A model generated the notes under the pieces. The model worked only from the letters and a program-made list of their open reading frames with translations. It was not told where the DNA came from and did not search any database. From Morella rubra (Eukaryota; Streptophyta; Magnoliopsida; Fagales; Myricaceae), in contig CM025855.1 of assembly GCA_003952965.2 (NCBI GenBank), forward strand, positions 37,978,150 to 38,042,149: a DNA stretch of 64,000 nucleotides. The letters are read 5' to 3'. Positions 49,220 through 63,200 of this stretch are shown in pieces. The position numbers were made by a program, and so were the translations under genes. Within the stretch, counting starts at the first letter, position 1. Every line of letters starts with the position of its first letter.

Positions 49220-52200
49220 TTAGAAAACTGGGTGAAGCAGATCATCTTCCGCCTCATCTGCATTTAGGGAGAAGATGTCAACTGGTGCACTGCAAACTGT
49301 ATTGTGCTTAAACCTACTATTCGAGGAACCTTTTTGGTGATCAAGATAAATTACGATAACAGTAATATCATCATGGAAATGACGCCTTATCCCCCTTTCA
49401 ATTTTCTTTATGTCATTATATCTCATCTCTTTTTTCTTTGCAGCCTCCTTAATGGCAGCTCCAACCAACCTCTTAGCAATTCCCTGCAGGAATTAAGTCA
49501 ATGAATGAAACTGCATCACATAAGTAGCCAAGCCCCATTATTCGTATGAAAATTTCATAACCTCAGATGTCATCAAGCTCAGAATTAGACAACTTTATTA
49601 GCAAACTTCAAAGTTATCCCATCAAACGGAGTATTGAGTGTGAAGAACAATGGCGACAGGTATATTAGGCACACAATTAGAGGATAGTCTGACCCAAGAG
49701 TAGTGCTACTGCAATAGTTGAAAAACTAACTATAAAAGAAGGGGAAAGAAAAGCAAAAGATGGGCACTTACAGCTCTTGGGCTTTTGAAAACAATGTCTA
49801 CTGCTGCTTCATCACTTAATTGTTCCCAGAGGCCATCCGAGGCAAATATCAGGAATAAGTCTTGTGGTCTAAGCTTTCTGAAAAGAACTGAGGGTTCTGC
49901 TGTCATTACTGGTCTTTTCAAAGAAATAGGGTTTCCAAATTGCTGGAAAATGGGGTTTCTATTGAACTCAGGTCTTTTCAGATATACATCACCAATAGAT
50001 CTCGATACCTGAAGAGGAATGAAAAAGAAAAGATCGGTACAGCATCCTTCCCCCATCTCATTATTTAGAGTCATGAATAAGCTATCTAATATTTGGAGGT
50101 AAAGACAGCAAACAAGGAATTCTAGCTTCACTTCAACATTTATATATTAAAAAACACACACCCAAAATATTAAGTTCCACATGCACGACAAAGTGGACCA
50201 GGAAGAAACCAAAATAAACTCCCTTAGACCTTATTACTAGGCTCCAGGGGATCTTCCTGTACATCTCATAAATAGAAGACAAACTACTTTTAACTTAGCC
50301 GCAAGAGATGCCAGATTGCAAGAGATAAGATTCCTGGAAGAGGCTGAAAACATAAGCCTCTTTGAACAACTTAATATACATATATGGATCTTAGATATTT
50401 AAGCCTGTAAGTTGTATATATTTATAAATATATGTAGGTAAGTATATTTATATATTGATATATGTATTCCTTTTTTATCCAGAAGCAAAAGGAATCAGCA
50501 AAGAAAAAGCCAATGGACACAGAATGAGATGGACAAATCTAACTTTTCTTCTAATGAAAGATATGCTACAAGATATTTGAAAAAATGTCAAACATATCTT
50601 TTTGCCTTAAACAATTACACAAATCCCAATGGCCAGACTAATAAGCTAATAAGCATCTATACTTTTTTGAGTAGAAACTTCTGTACAAAGGGTGGAGGAA
50701 ACAGACAAGCTTTAGTTGTATCATGCCATGTTAAATTTAAATTATCATTCAGCATATAAATGATACTGCTTTCAATGGTTCTCAATTATATATGCAATAA
50801 TTGAGCATTATGCCTGCTGCTGAAACAAAAAAACATCAAGAAAATTCAGCATAATAACTTAAGAATGCATCATCTATCACATCATTTACAAGTTCATCCT
50901 ATTGCCTGCAAATACTTCATACCAAAGAACGTTCAAATATTTCTCTCAACCGTGACTCAAGAGATTGGACTGCCAAAAGTGAACTTTAAATCATGATAAT
51001 TAGAAGGTAGCAGCGTAAAGCTACTTATATGATGGAAGATGCTTGAACACATACATGCCACGGTTTTGACCACATGTACTTGATAACAGTCAGACCATGG
51101 TTGTTTTGGAATAGTGCATCAACAATGATGAAAGTTTAGGTGATTCCAAATGCCACACCTTCAAATTCACAATTTCACATACTGCATATGAACACAACGA
51201 AAAACGCAGTTATGTGTGGGGTAGCTTTAGGGGAGAAGGGAGAAGGGAGAAGGGAAAAGAGAGGGGGGGAGGGGTTAGGAACTACAAACATATAGCAGAA
51301 AATAATGCAAAAATGAATCTGTTCAACCCTAGTCCACCTTTGCCAACATCTGCAAGAAGACTCTCTCACACTAGGTATGATTGAATAAGTATTTGAAGCA
51401 AATAAAAAGAAAGTACCAAAACCGTATTTTGTGTGGGAACTCAACAAAATCGAAATAGTCTATTGTACAGCAATATAACTTAATTTAGGATTATTCATTA
51501 ATTAGATCTCTACCAGTAGCAAAAAACCAGCAAGAAACAGAACATGTATATAACATACCTGAATTATTCCCTTAACCCTCCAAACTCCACGGCTATAGAC
51601 CACAATATGGGAATCATCAGGATGAAGTGCTTCCAGCTCCTTCCTCACTTCCTCAACTGCCACATTATGATCATCTGACAACCGCTCCGCCACAATCGAA
51701 TTTTTCTCTCCCCCCAAGACTCCACGGCCAAGAACTGCTCTCGAGTCCCCAAGATTTGCTACATACAATTCGTCATTTGAAATAGCACCAACAAGACAGC
51801 ATGACCCGACTGAAGCAATTTGTGGCTGTGCTGGAAAGGCTCGCCTCACCAAATGCAAGAATTCCTCCTCAGTAGCATGAAATGCCTTCTTTATCACGTC
51901 CACCGATAATCCACCTTGTTCCTTGGCAAATTCTACAAGCAAAAAAGCAAGCTTAAAATGAGAGAGAAAGAGTCCTGATGCAACAGGCCAAGTTCCAATG
52001 GCCCATCTCGTTGCGATGAAAACAAAAAAAAAAGGAAAGCAAAACCAACTCCGGTAAGTATACTATTATCAGAAAACTCGGTGGAATCTATTTTCTTAGT
52101 GTGTCAGCCACCCTAAGCTTCACTAATTTTTTAAAATTTTATAGTATCGTATGTTCCACAAAACTCCCACTAACCAAATAGAGCCCATGTGAACAAAAAA

Positions 52201-52734
52201 GTATTTCTCACAGAACTACGAATCAAACGACAAAACCCGCGAGTCAATCAACAGCCATAAAATTTCACCAGAAGACAAAAAATAACATAACAACCAAGTA
52301 CCCAAGTCCTTACTCCTTTCGTTTCCCTCATGTACCAACCACGCCAAACATTATCAAAACAAAGTTCTCCAAAACAGAGATTTTCCCCCTTTTTGTTTGT
52401 TCAGAAAGGACAACCAAGTAAGTATTGGGTTTTGGACCTTTGGTAAAGAGCATATACCGTGTAAATGAGGAAAAAGGCGCTTGTTGACAAATCTGGAAGC
52501 CTCAGGCCCGCCGTGGCCGTCGTAGACCCCGATATAGGTGGCAGAGGGCGAGCTGAAGACCTGGCTCTGGTCTTCGAGGCTGGAATTGGCCTGGACCACC
52601 GCGATGGAGTAGTCCCCAGACGCATGGGGTTTGAGGTCAGTGTGCCAAAGGAGCCCATCGCTCCCACCACCACCACAGCCTCGCAGACCCACAAAGCAGC
52701 GCTCCAGGGGCCTGTAAAACGATCGCAACACCAT
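49220..52734 (-). CDS. Protein phosphatase 2C, clade-D type
   Basis: Mg/Mn-dependent Ser/Thr phosphatase; clade-D PP2Cs act at the plasma membrane on H+-ATPase and receptor kinases and are inhibited by SAUR proteins (family knowledge). Four minus-strand exons: 52458-52734, 51559-51932, 49772-50008, 49220-49483, giving 383 residues; each phase checks. Motifs in order: [12 protein letters not shown] and FSMAV-like [16 protein letters not shown] typical of the clade, [16 protein letters not shown] (metal-binding Asp and Gly), [62 protein letters not shown] (metal-binding Asp) and [12 protein letters not shown]. All metal-binding positions are present, so it should be active. The intron between exons 2 and 3 is long, 1.55 kb. 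The region upstream of the ATG is GA-rich. Confidence 0.94.
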
Positions 52735-52971
52735 CTTCGTCCCCTCTGTCCGTCTCTGTTTCTATGTTTATTTGCCCCAAAGAAAGGAGTTTCCACTTTC
52801 CAGGTGTGTTAGTCGTTTGCTTTGGGTTCGCGGGAATGGAATGGGAATTCTAATAGAGAGAGGGAGAGAAAGGGAGAGAAGGAGCAGAGAGTGGGGTATG
52901 GAGAAAGGAAAGTCGTAGGGAGTACCGCGTCAAGAGGTGGTGGAAGCAAACAGACTGAGATGACTGAAGCG

Positions 52972-52978
52972 TTTTATA
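52972..52978 (-). promoter_or_regulatory. Possible TATA box of the PP2C gene
   Basis: TATAAAA on the minus strand about 240 bp upstream of the ATG, implying a 5' UTR of about 210 nt with GA/CT-rich content. Confidence 0.45.
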
Positions 52979-53204
52979 CTCCACGCGTGATTTTAAAAGT
53001 GCGTTTTTCACTTTTCTCCTTTTCTTTCTTTTTTTTTTTTGTTTTTTTTTCCTTTGCATATAAAACAGTTGTAGAGAGGTTGGTTTTGGGGACTGTCTTT
53101 TCAATGACCGGTTAATTTGATAAAATTCAAGTTTTTCTTACAGTCAGTCACTGCCGTGAACAAATGCCAACGATCTGTCCGAGACTAATTCTAGACTTAG
53201 GTGG

Positions 53205-53765
53205 TGATTTAATTTAGGGCAGTTATTTTTTATAAAAAAATTTAAATTTAACTCTTTAAAATTATAATATCAATATTATTTTTACATAAATATTAATATA
53301 ATTAAATATTATTTTTTTTACAAATATTAATATCACTCAATAACTTTTTACATAAATATTAATAAAATTTTAACATTATTTAAATATTTATATCATATTT
53401 AAAATTATTAAAATTTTAGTATTAAAATTTTACCAAAAGTAACATGTCTTTAGATTAGGAGATATATAAGGTGAAGATAACTAATAGAACATCTTTCTCC
53501 ACTGAACCCCTTTTGTTTTTTGGCTTACTAAATACGATGTCGGAGGGCTGTGCAGTGTGCACTTGACTTGCCAAAACTGAAACAAAACTTAAAGGTGTGT
53601 TTGACTTTTAAAATATTGTATTTGGTAAAAATTGTAGAGAGATAATTTTTAATATTTTATTATAATAAAATAATAATATAATAAAAAAAATTATATTATA
53701 ATTTTTTATTATATTAAAATTTTAAAAAATATAAAATTTTACACTTCAAACGCAAACGCAGATAC
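53205..53765. mobile_element. AT-rich MITE-like block, possibly two elements
   Basis: 53205-53460 is an AT-rich block of repeated aatattaatat and aaaatttta words. 53590-53765 is bounded by ggtgtgtttgacttttaaaa and ttttacacttcaaacgcaaacgc, an imperfect inverted repeat of the GTGTGTTTGA type. Ends are approximate and the two may be one nested unit. Confidence 0.45.
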
Positions 53766-54979
53766 GGAAAAGAGTTGATGTATCGCGAATTCCACGTAAT
53801 TTCATTTAAACGGTACTAGCGAAAGTTTATTTCAAACGCAGCCTTTCGGCCTTTCCATTCACATTCTTGAAATATACACCAGAAAAAAATAAAATAAAAT
53901 AATAATAAATTACCAAGTCATTGTTAAGTGGAGGCCATTAGGGAAGCCGTTATGTCATATGCTTCAGAAACAATTATTCCTCGGTGTGGACCAAAAAGAG
54001 TACGTCGATTCAGAAGAGAGGTCAAAATCCGTGGGCGACACAAAAAAGTAATTTCCTTTTTAGGTCGTCACGGAAGGTTGACAACTGGGAAGTCAGAAAT
54101 GTTTGCGCCGTGACAGTGTCCGACAAGATTAGTTGCCGGGAGGTGGATCCACACCATGCCAAAGACAAACCTCCCACGAGAGTCACGATTCCACTTTATC
54201 CATCACTTATTCTGTCTTTCTTTCTCCCTCGGAACCGAAAAAAATGGGTTCTGGTACAGTCTCCGAATTATGTGGAAGCAGTAGGATAGCTATTGAAATG
54301 GCGAGGAGAAAAAAGAGGGCCTTTTGGAAGGGGGGGGGGGGGGGGGGGAACGGAGAGAGAGATGAGAGAACCAACACAGAGGAACTCTGGGAACTCCTAA
54401 AACCAGTAAGAGGATGCGGGAAGCACGAACTATGGCAGACACTGGAGGGACAACTCATTTAACCACTTCAAATCTGGAAGCTATCCACTCAAAAAGATAC
54501 GTTAACATAGTCCACGTCTTGAATCTCGTGATTGCAACACCAACCTGCATCCGCGCATGTTTCAAAAATTGTGCTCTTATTAAAGGCTTTAGCAATTTTC
54601 AAACAAAAAGAATCGGAAAGAGAGGGTCAAGTTACAGCCTAACATTTCCCATGTGTTAGTCTCTGTCTCTAACCGGTTACACTTGGCCCAAAAAAAAAAA
54701 AAAAAAAACTTCTACAAGACTATAACATTTGAGATGGAACATAAAACATGGATTCCAACTTCACATTCAAAACAGTGGAACAATATTGTCACTTGATATG
54801 GGATGGTAAAACATCCACTCAAGGTTTAGGAATTTTTCTTCGTGTACAACAAAACAGTAGATACAATCATACAGTATTTGCAATATTTGAAAGCAACGTA
54901 TAATTTAGTTGAATCCCAAAGCTTTCACCTGGCTAAGAATCTAGGTCACACAAACATCTGAGTAAAGTCTACGTTGTCT
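53766..54979. other. Intergenic, no gene recognised
   Basis: Holds a G-run of 19 at 54330-54348 and an A-run of about 19 near 54690. Frames around 53928-54460 are unrecognised. The right end includes the 3' flank of the RING gene. Confidence 0.45.
54330..54348. repeat. Homopolymer run of 19 G
   Basis: Long poly-G on the plus strand, rare in plant DNA; a likely site of length polymorphism or miscalled length. Confidence 0.9.
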
Positions 54980-57535
54980 TTATTCCGTTCCAATGTGACC
55001 AGTTACAACTATACGTGTCCGGCAATATGGGCAGTCTCCGCAATTTCGAACCCAGGGATCCAAGCAGACGGAATGGAATCTATGCCCACATAGCAAGTGT
55101 ACAAGTTTATCTCCCTCTGAGAAAGTCTCCAGACATATACTACAATCCCTTGAAGCTCTTGACACCACCCCTTCAACTGTGCTGCTAAAAACCTCCACAT
55201 GCAAACAGTCCAGAGCCTCCTGAGTGAGACCAGGTGGTTTCTTCGTTGGTTCTTGTAATAACTGCAGCCTCTCAATTTGGGAGGTTAAGTCAGTAGCAGT
55301 TGAGCTTCCAGCTGACTGGCCTGTTGAGATTCGAGTCTGCCTGTCCCGAAAGTCAACCAGCCCCCTCATATCATCTTCGAGCATGAATTCAGTGTAGTCA
55401 GGAGACGGTCTGCTGCTTCCCCTAAATAAGAGCAAAATCTTAATAGAACTCCAAAGGGCAGACCACAATTGGACAACCATTTCATTGAGTTGAGATTTGG
55501 AATTCAATCTATTCAGTAACTATGACAATGGAACTTGACAACTAACACCATAATGCTATTTCAATTTATACATGGATGTGGCTCCTCTGGAGATAAAACT
55601 CCATGAATCTCAGAAGTTGACACCATGTCATATTGATCTCACGTAAAGAAAATGCAGATCCTCAGACATATTGATCTCACACCATGTCAACTAACCAGTT
55701 TAACCGCGTTGCCACAATCTCAACCATCAATCATTAATTGAACAGCCAAAGACCAGTTGTACTTGAGCATTCCAGAAGAGCTAATCCCAAAATTATCTCA
55801 TTGCACAACAATAAGAATGATAGGACTGAATTGGCTTAAGCACAAACCAAAAAGAATATTTATCAATTAGACAAGGAATACAAAGTATCATTATGCGACT
55901 CCAGATCATAAATGTCATTGCATGGCAATGTCGAAATAAGATGCACCATGTACAGGATGATTGATTGCAAGAAAGTTGAAGACCCCAGTGTTTATTACAA
56001 CTGAGCTTTCACAGACAAGTACATGTACTAAAACCCGAGCCATTATTAGGAAAAATTGGATCTATCAAGAACTGGGATTCCAATGGCTGTCAATCTCTGT
56101 ATTCTGCAGATGTACAATGAAAATTTGGTATATGAATACAATGGCTAATTAAATTTTCATGACAATTGGTGCTGCATGCATCAACCAAATGGGGGAGATA
56201 GTGGATGATCAATTTCTTCATTGCAGCATCGCTAGTGACACTCCCAGAATAATGGAGTAAAGGTAAAACAGGGATGGTACTTGTTTGTCTCTAATGTGGT
56301 ATCTTGTGAGCAACAAGGATGCAGACATTTCTAAAGGATGTGAGTTACAGGTAATAAGGATGAAGCTAGTGTTCCTGAGGTCTCTTTGTGACTGGACAGT
56401 GGCCACTGCTTCATTCCCTATTTCCAATTCGTTGATCTTATGAGTTTAAATGCTAGTTCTGCTTTTGGGTGTCTTTCTTCTATACACCATGTGTCCAGGG
56501 TTGCTATCACTATTATGCTTCTGAAAGAAATTTACAACTTATCCAAAATACTTCATCGAATCTAACAAACCAACACTCCACAAATTACAAAACATGCACC
56601 CGGCAGTAAGCACTGACCTGTTTCCAGAAAGAGTATCTCCTCTCAACCTCTGCAGAAGCCTTGCCCTTGCAAGTAGCACAGCCCCAGGCAGCCTGTCATT
56701 CTCAGTCAACCTTGGCCTACTTGTGCTGCTCAAATTAACTGTATTGACATTGTTGCTTGAGGTAAACTGACTTGTACTTTGCTCACGTCGAACTAATGCA
56801 CGCTCCTATGTGAGGAAACAAAACAACAAACGATTGGAAATTAAGAAGTACGAACCACCAGGCACCGCCATAAATAAATAAATAACACAGATTTTCCACT
56901 TCAAAGTTTTCTACACACATTTTTTACCCCTAGTTTCCAAGTATTAGGAAACAGAGAAAGAGAAGGGTAATTATAACCTAAACCTCCACTAAAACTGATA
57001 CAGTTATATGGGCTGGTTAGTGTAAATTCATTCCCGAAAAGCCAAAAGAATTAGAAGCAAGGTGTGTACATACATATATGTTCCCACACAGAAATGTATA
57101 CTCAATATAAATTTATTCTACCAAATCCAGGGAATTTCCAGCTGTCCAAAGCAACAATCTCCACCACACCCAATCCAACCTCTCTAAAATTGATAATCCA
57201 ATCCCAAAATCAAGTTAAAAAGGAAAGAATTGAGAAAAATAATGAAAATTGAACTACACGCTCTTTTTTCTCTTTTGTCCTCTACTTTCTGGCCAAAAGA
57301 GAAACGGGAGAAAGTCGTGGTTATCTACCGCGTGATGTATCTCGTGCGGGGTTGACCGGACAGGATCGCAGCCGTCCGATACACGGCGATGAACGGGTAA
57401 AGGATGACCGTGAAGATCGATACGATGGCCCCGATAACCGTGGTTGTGGGGAGAAGTCCGATAGAATCCTACATCGGGGTCGATCCGGCTAAAGCGAGAT
57501 CTTCGACTGTAGGAAAGCTCCCATGCGCTCGTCAT
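54980..57535 (-). CDS. RING-H2 E3 ubiquitin ligase, RHY1A-like
   Basis: Probable ubiquitin ligase of the RHY1A type; substrates unknown to me. Three minus-strand exons: 57329-57535 (69 codons), 56618-56805 (188 nt), 54980-55421 (442 nt), 278 residues; phases agree. The N-terminus MTSAWELSYSRRSRFSRIDP resembles RHY1A. Exon 2 carries the conserved ENDRLPGAVLLARARLLQRL block. Exon 3 has PPGLTQEALDCLHVEVF and then the RING-H2 finger: CSIC, CGHRFHSVC, CGDCPYC, that is C-x2-C, C-x-H-x2-H, C-x2-C with the expected spacing. The ATG at 57535 is used; the upstream in-frame start is TTG. The first intron follows HHA at a GTAGAT donor. Confidence 0.88.
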
Positions 57536-58010
57536 ACACAACTCACCTCTCTTACGACAATCCGATTCCTCGAAAGGCGAAAAGCAAATTTAAGAGCTTA
57601 CGGAAAACCCTACCAGAAAGATATGGGAAGGTAACTGTCTTACTGAAAGCTTCGAAGAAACGCAGCAGAGGACTTTGCGGGCGAAATTGAAGTCTGAGCT
57701 TCCGAGAAAGGCAACGGAGAGAGTTTAAAACCGTTCCGTGTTACCCGAGGTTGATGATTCAAAACAAACAATGGAGCTAAAAAAAAAAAAACGAATTATT
57801 TTCATAGGAAGGTTCCTGCTCTTTCGATTTTTTTTTTTTGGCGCAAAAAACAGGGCTACGTTCTGCTGATGCTGTTCTTTTTTTGTTTTTTTGTTTTTTA
57901 AGCTCTCAGTTGTGCGAATCCAAAGTAGATTAGAGATAAAGAAAATTCCTAGGACACTTTTTCGAGCCTTAACATAACTTTTCAAATACAATACTTGTGT
58001 TAGCCTTACC

Positions 58011-58135
58011 GAGTTATTATATTGTAATCTCTCTTCTACCCTTAGTCTTTTGTAATTAATTATGCATAAAAGTGAGTTATTATATTGTTTATCTTTTCTA
58101 CCCATACTCTTTTGTAATTAATTATGCGTAACAGT
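58011..58135. repeat. Tandem duplication of a 62-63-bp unit
   Basis: Copies 58011-58073 and 58074-58135 both begin gagttattatattgt and contain ttttgtaattaattatgc; they differ by a few substitutions and small indels. Confidence 0.85.
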
Positions 58136-58532
58136 CAGACTTATGTGGACAAACATTGCGTACAGAATCTAAATTCTCAACCTTTTGTTATATGCCTGCA
58201 AAACTTATCCGTAGCCTTTTTCAGACCGAAATTTGGTTTCAAGAGGCTTTCCAACTGCTGCAAGTTGGACTGGTTGGCCCAAACTTGGGGGTTTCAAGAT
58301 ATTCAGAGAACGTTTGCGTGCCATGTTTGAGACTCTGAATTAATAAACAGGGCACCGTATTTTGTTTTCCTCATAAATTTTCTTAGAAAATTAAAGCCTG
58401 CTTCCGCAATATATTAGTCTCCATTGGCAAAAAAAACGGATTAAGCGGTAAATACAGATATAATATCATTAGCAAATTGCTGCATCTAAAGCGAGAGACT
58501 TTAAAAATATCCGGGGTTATTGATAATTTACT

Positions 58533-58650
58533 GAGCCTTAGCTCAAGTGGTACCTCCGCCCATAGGGAGGTAAGATCCGGGGTAGAATCGCAGGCTCTGT
58601 CCTGCTGTCCACTTTGACTTAAAAAAAAAGAAAAAAGAAAGAAAAAAAAA
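58533..58650 (+). mobile_element. tRNA-derived SINE
   Basis: Starts gagccttagctcaagtgg; the A box is TAGCTCAAGTGG at 58539-58550 and the B box is the degenerate GGTAGAATCG at 58581-58590, about 30 bp apart as in tRNA-type pol III promoters. An A-rich tail with aaaaag units ends near 58650. A target-site duplication is not clear; ataattt occurs on both sides. Likely a non-autonomous retroposed copy. Confidence 0.75.
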
Positions 58651-60270
58651 GTGGTTCATAATTTGATAGGACTGTATCCGTCGCAGCGTCTTTGGTTGGA
58701 ACATTACTCCCATGACTTGGACTGTTAGCTTAGCTAGAAATAATTTGTATGGCTAGCTGCATGTGAATTGGGCTCAGTCCTGTGAGTTGGGGCCCATGAA
58801 ATTAGTTCTTGCTCTTTTAGAAGAACTCTGCGCACTTTCGATGTATGGGCTATTAGCCTATGACCTACACATGTGGGACATAGTTTTTGACTCATCTGCT
58901 CTTGATTTTGCAATTTAAAAGGGAGAAAGAAGGTTGTTTATAATTCATGAACGAATAAACTCGAATTAAATAAGTTCTTAGTGACGGAGCTAAAAATAAC
59001 TAGCTTATCACAAGATTTATTAGGCAAGAGGTCCAAAGGAGCTAGACTAAAAACTTAATATTGAGAATGATGGAAAATCTGCAAAATTGAGTAAAATTTA
59101 TGAGTTGAGCTATCTCATGAGGTCAACTTTCAAAGCCCAAGTTAGATTTTTATACTAAATTTATTTCTTTAAGAAGAAGAAAGAGTTTTTAATTCTGCTA
59201 GCTTACTTACTCCCTTCTCTCCTTTCTTATATCTTCTTCTCAATCACGCGTAGGTTTGTACCTGTCTCTTCTTATCTCATTGAGTCGATTGTTTTCATCT
59301 TTTTCTGTCTCATCTCGTTGGAGAACAGAGGTGAAGTAGCATTTTCTTTTTATTATGCATTTATTAAGCAAATCTAAATTGTATCTTTAACGTTAGTATC
59401 TTGTGGTAGAATAAAATGATTATTAATTTTCTGACACCGACTGTGAATTCAGTAGGACCCGTTATAAAGAGGGATGTCCTTCCTTCTTTTTCTTTACTGT
59501 GCCATATCAGGCGTCTGGGCTACATGGATCATGGATGTAAATGTGGGCCACGGCCTTTTTCAGCGCTTTACTTGTACGATTCTTCCTGGCCATCTTTATT
59601 TAGGTTGGGCTCTGGATATGGGGCAGAGTGGAAATCCGCTCCATCACTAATATAACCGGGACTATCTTGTTTCTTGTCAGAACATGTCACATGTGGATTT
59701 CAATATTCATGATTACAGGATGTTTCGGATATAATATATAGTTAAAATATGTCCTATAAACTAAAAGTAGATAATTGAAACCCAGTCCTTGAATAGGTAG
59801 AAAATGTAATTTAATCCCTTATTTGGTCCAGTTTCGAATATTGCTCCCTTATCTTCGGGTCGTTGGTCGAGAGTCGAAGAAGCTGTGCAGATCGGTCTCG
59901 TGTGCCTGTGAACAGAAGCTTCCTATTCTCCGCATACCGCGTGGTTGGCCGAGACTTGTGGCCTTGTGGGTGTGATTATGGTCCAGTGGGGTCCTTGTTA
60001 CTCTTCTCCGAATCTGAGTGGAAAGTGACAGCGCAATCTGACGTCAAAGCAAAGAAAAACTCCCGCCAACGACGGACGCCATTTCTTCAACCAAGCCAAC
60101 GTTGGCGAACAGAGACAAAACCCGACGATCCAGCAAAAAATAGGATCACACAAAACACCTGCTGAGAGAGAAAACAAAAAAAAAATAAAAATTCCCCTTA
60201 CTCAGGAAATTAGAACAGAGAGACATCCTGCTCTCGAAGCTTCCAGTGAAGAACCAAGAGGGAGAAGGAG

Positions 60271-63200
60271 ATGAAAGGCAAAGCTCAGAGATCCAAAACT
60301 AAGTTAGGGCTACCGGTTGTCATCCTCATATGCTCCCTGTTCTTCCTTGCCGGTTTCTTTTTTTCCACGCTCCTGTCTCAGGTTTTTCTCTCCTCTCAAG
60401 GATATAGAGATGTATCTAATGTAGCGTATTTAAGTAGTATAATAACTTGTGCAATTATTCCTGGGACTGTTGGATTTTTGACCGCGTTGACAGGGTGTGC
60501 CTAGGGTTAGACCAAGGTTGAGGGGGCTTGAATTGGTCGAGGAGGAGGAGGAGGAGGCGGGAGAGGGTTTGTTGCCGCACGGCGAAACGGGAGAAGCGTT
60601 GGTTAATGCGATTCCTTTTCAGGTATGTATACTCGACTCCCTCTGTCTAGCGATTTCCCGCTTCATCTATTGCCCTTATAGAATTGCGATTAATGAAAAT
60701 TTGACTCCACCGTTGAATGCTGTGTTTCGGCTATTGATAGTGGAACGATAGAAGTCGAGTAAATATGATTGGTCAATTTGATGTGAGAGGTTTCCTGACA
60801 TGTTGAGTAAAATTAAAGGAGTGGGTTTTGGGGTTGCGCTTGGTCTTGAATTCCAATGCTGCCAATTAGAAAGTTAGTTCATTACTCAAAAATGGGATTC
60901 AAAACGGGGTTTTGCTCCAAATGAACATGTCAAAGAGGAAATTGTTTGAACTAAAGGCTATTGAGACCAAGGCCCACATAATTTGCCAGCACTGATAGCT
61001 GAAGAATTGGTTCGTGAATATTCTACAACAACAAAAAGAACGAATATTTCAAGTTTTTGCATCCAATTGAATTGTAGAGGAATACGAGGATTCCCTTGAT
61101 GTTATTATTGTTTTTGTATTTGTGAATGCAGGTTTTAAGTTGGCAACCGCGAGCTCTATACTTCCCAAATTTTGCAACAGCAAAACAATGTGACACCATA
61201 GTTGAAATTGCAAAAGCAAACCTTAAACCATCACTTTTGGCTCTGCGAAAGGGGGAAACTACTGAGAGCACGAAGGGCACAAGGACAAGGTATCTTTTAT
61301 ATCTTGCAGATCCGATCCTATTTTATTTATGAGATGTTAGATGACTGCTACTCCGTTATGTTTCTAAAAATGATTAATGATGATATGGATAGTACCTATG
61401 TAGAATGACAGACCATAGTATTCTAGTAGCTTTTGGGTCATTGCACTGCCTGGATTTACACTTTACATTGTCCTACTCTTTTATTTTCTTGTTCGTATGA
61501 TTACACTTTTCTGAAATAATGTTTTCTAGTGCATTTTCTTCATATCTTTGCCTGCAGTAGGTGTTTTAAAATCACACATGCATTTATTAATTTTCAGAAG
61601 CTAGTTTGTCTTTGCATCAAGGATTTCTGTGCAAATTGGCTATTTTAATTTTGTTAGTTTACCTATTTGGAAACAGCTCAGGCACATTTGTTAGTGCATC
61701 AGAGGACGAAACTGGAGTATTGGATCTTATTGAGCGAAAAATTGCTCGGGCTACAATGCTCCCGAGAACCCATGGAGAGGTACGTTTTGTTATTGGACTA
61801 TTGTCTGTTTAGAACATTTCTGGAAATGTTGATGGACATTGAAAAGCAAATGGATTTCATGGTTCATACTGATCTATATGCTACTTTAGTTTTACCGATA
61901 CATTTTTCATTTTCATGATGAAATTAGAAGAGATGACCTAAGTATGTTCTATTAGAAGAGATGAACTAAGTATGTTCTTATAGTTCCAGATTTGGTGATA
62001 CTTGAAACATTTCAGCTATGCGATGCCTAGATTTTCACAATTTCTTTGTGTGCCAAATTTACTGGAGCCACCAGAGGATGCTATCGATCATAATTGCTTT
62101 ATAACATATGTACATACACGTGCATGGTTGTACACTTCCATTCGTGGGCTAGTGCTTTATAGCATAAAAAGATATTGCTCAACCAAAGCTAACTCATTTC
62201 TCATTCGGGAAGAGATTCTTTAGCACTATCAACTTTATTGCTGGTAATCTCATTTGGTATTTGCCTTCCTCAACAATGCTAAAGATGAACAAAGTAGGTG
62301 GACATTTACACTTTAAGACAGAACTTTTGCAGTCTGCTTCTTAAACGAGACATTATTGTTGCAAACTTTTTTGTACCATTGATGTGGGAATTTCGGAAAA
62401 CTAGCCCACTTTTGATTCCTTGTAGGGCGAGGGTTGGGCGAATCTGATATTAGTTTTGGTGGTGGAGTAGAGGCAATATCTTTTCTCATCTATTAGGGAT
62501 TTTAAGAGCTATAATTTAAAGGCAAATGAGCCTGATCTTGAAGACCTGAATTCCATCAAAAAAAAAAAGGAATGGTGGAAGCAACAAGTTAGGAACTACA
62601 AATGTCATTGAGGGGATAATTTGGTGAGGTACATCTGCCCTGGGAAAAGGTCATGATTTAAGGTTTTTGAAAGGTCTTCAAGTAATGTTTGAAGTTTGTG
62701 GTTGAGATAAAGCAAGGAAAGTCAAAATTGCCTTCCAGTCATCAGGATTGTGGAGTGCAATTTGAGGCAGTAAATATTTGACTGCTTCATATTTTGGTTG
62801 GGATGCTCTAGGTGAGGCAACTGTAACATGTGGGAATCTACTTTTGACACCTGTGAATCCCCTCTTCTAAGGTGAAAGGCTACAAGGCAAGTTGCATTTA
62901 TGAAATGGCAATTCCCCCATGACCTTCAATTTCAGCAGCCTATTTACTTAGTTTAAAAAAGGCTTATTATCTCTCTCTCTATCTCTTTCAAAGTAACTTT
63001 TTCTGTTTTTTCTTGCTCTTTTTCTGTTTTCCACTGTTTAAGCAAGAGGACTGTTATGAACTACTTTCCTGGCACCTAAGTGATTTAGGTTCTAGTTCCA
63101 AAGGAGAGTCATTCTGCTTTTGACCACCTTAGCCATGCTGACAATCCCTTAGTAACATCATGCTGGTAACTTAATAAAGCTGGCTAGCAAAGCAAGTCGT

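Larger units (their letters stand above)
57536..60270. other. Divergent intergenic region between RING and P4H genes
   Basis: Upstream regions of two divergent genes. It contains a 62-bp tandem duplication and a SINE, listed separately. No additional gene recognised. Confidence 0.5.

Noticed and set aside
54133-54462. Plus-strand frame through a poly-G run encoding a glycine stretch
   Set aside because: The glycines come from the 19-G homopolymer; the remainder has no family match.
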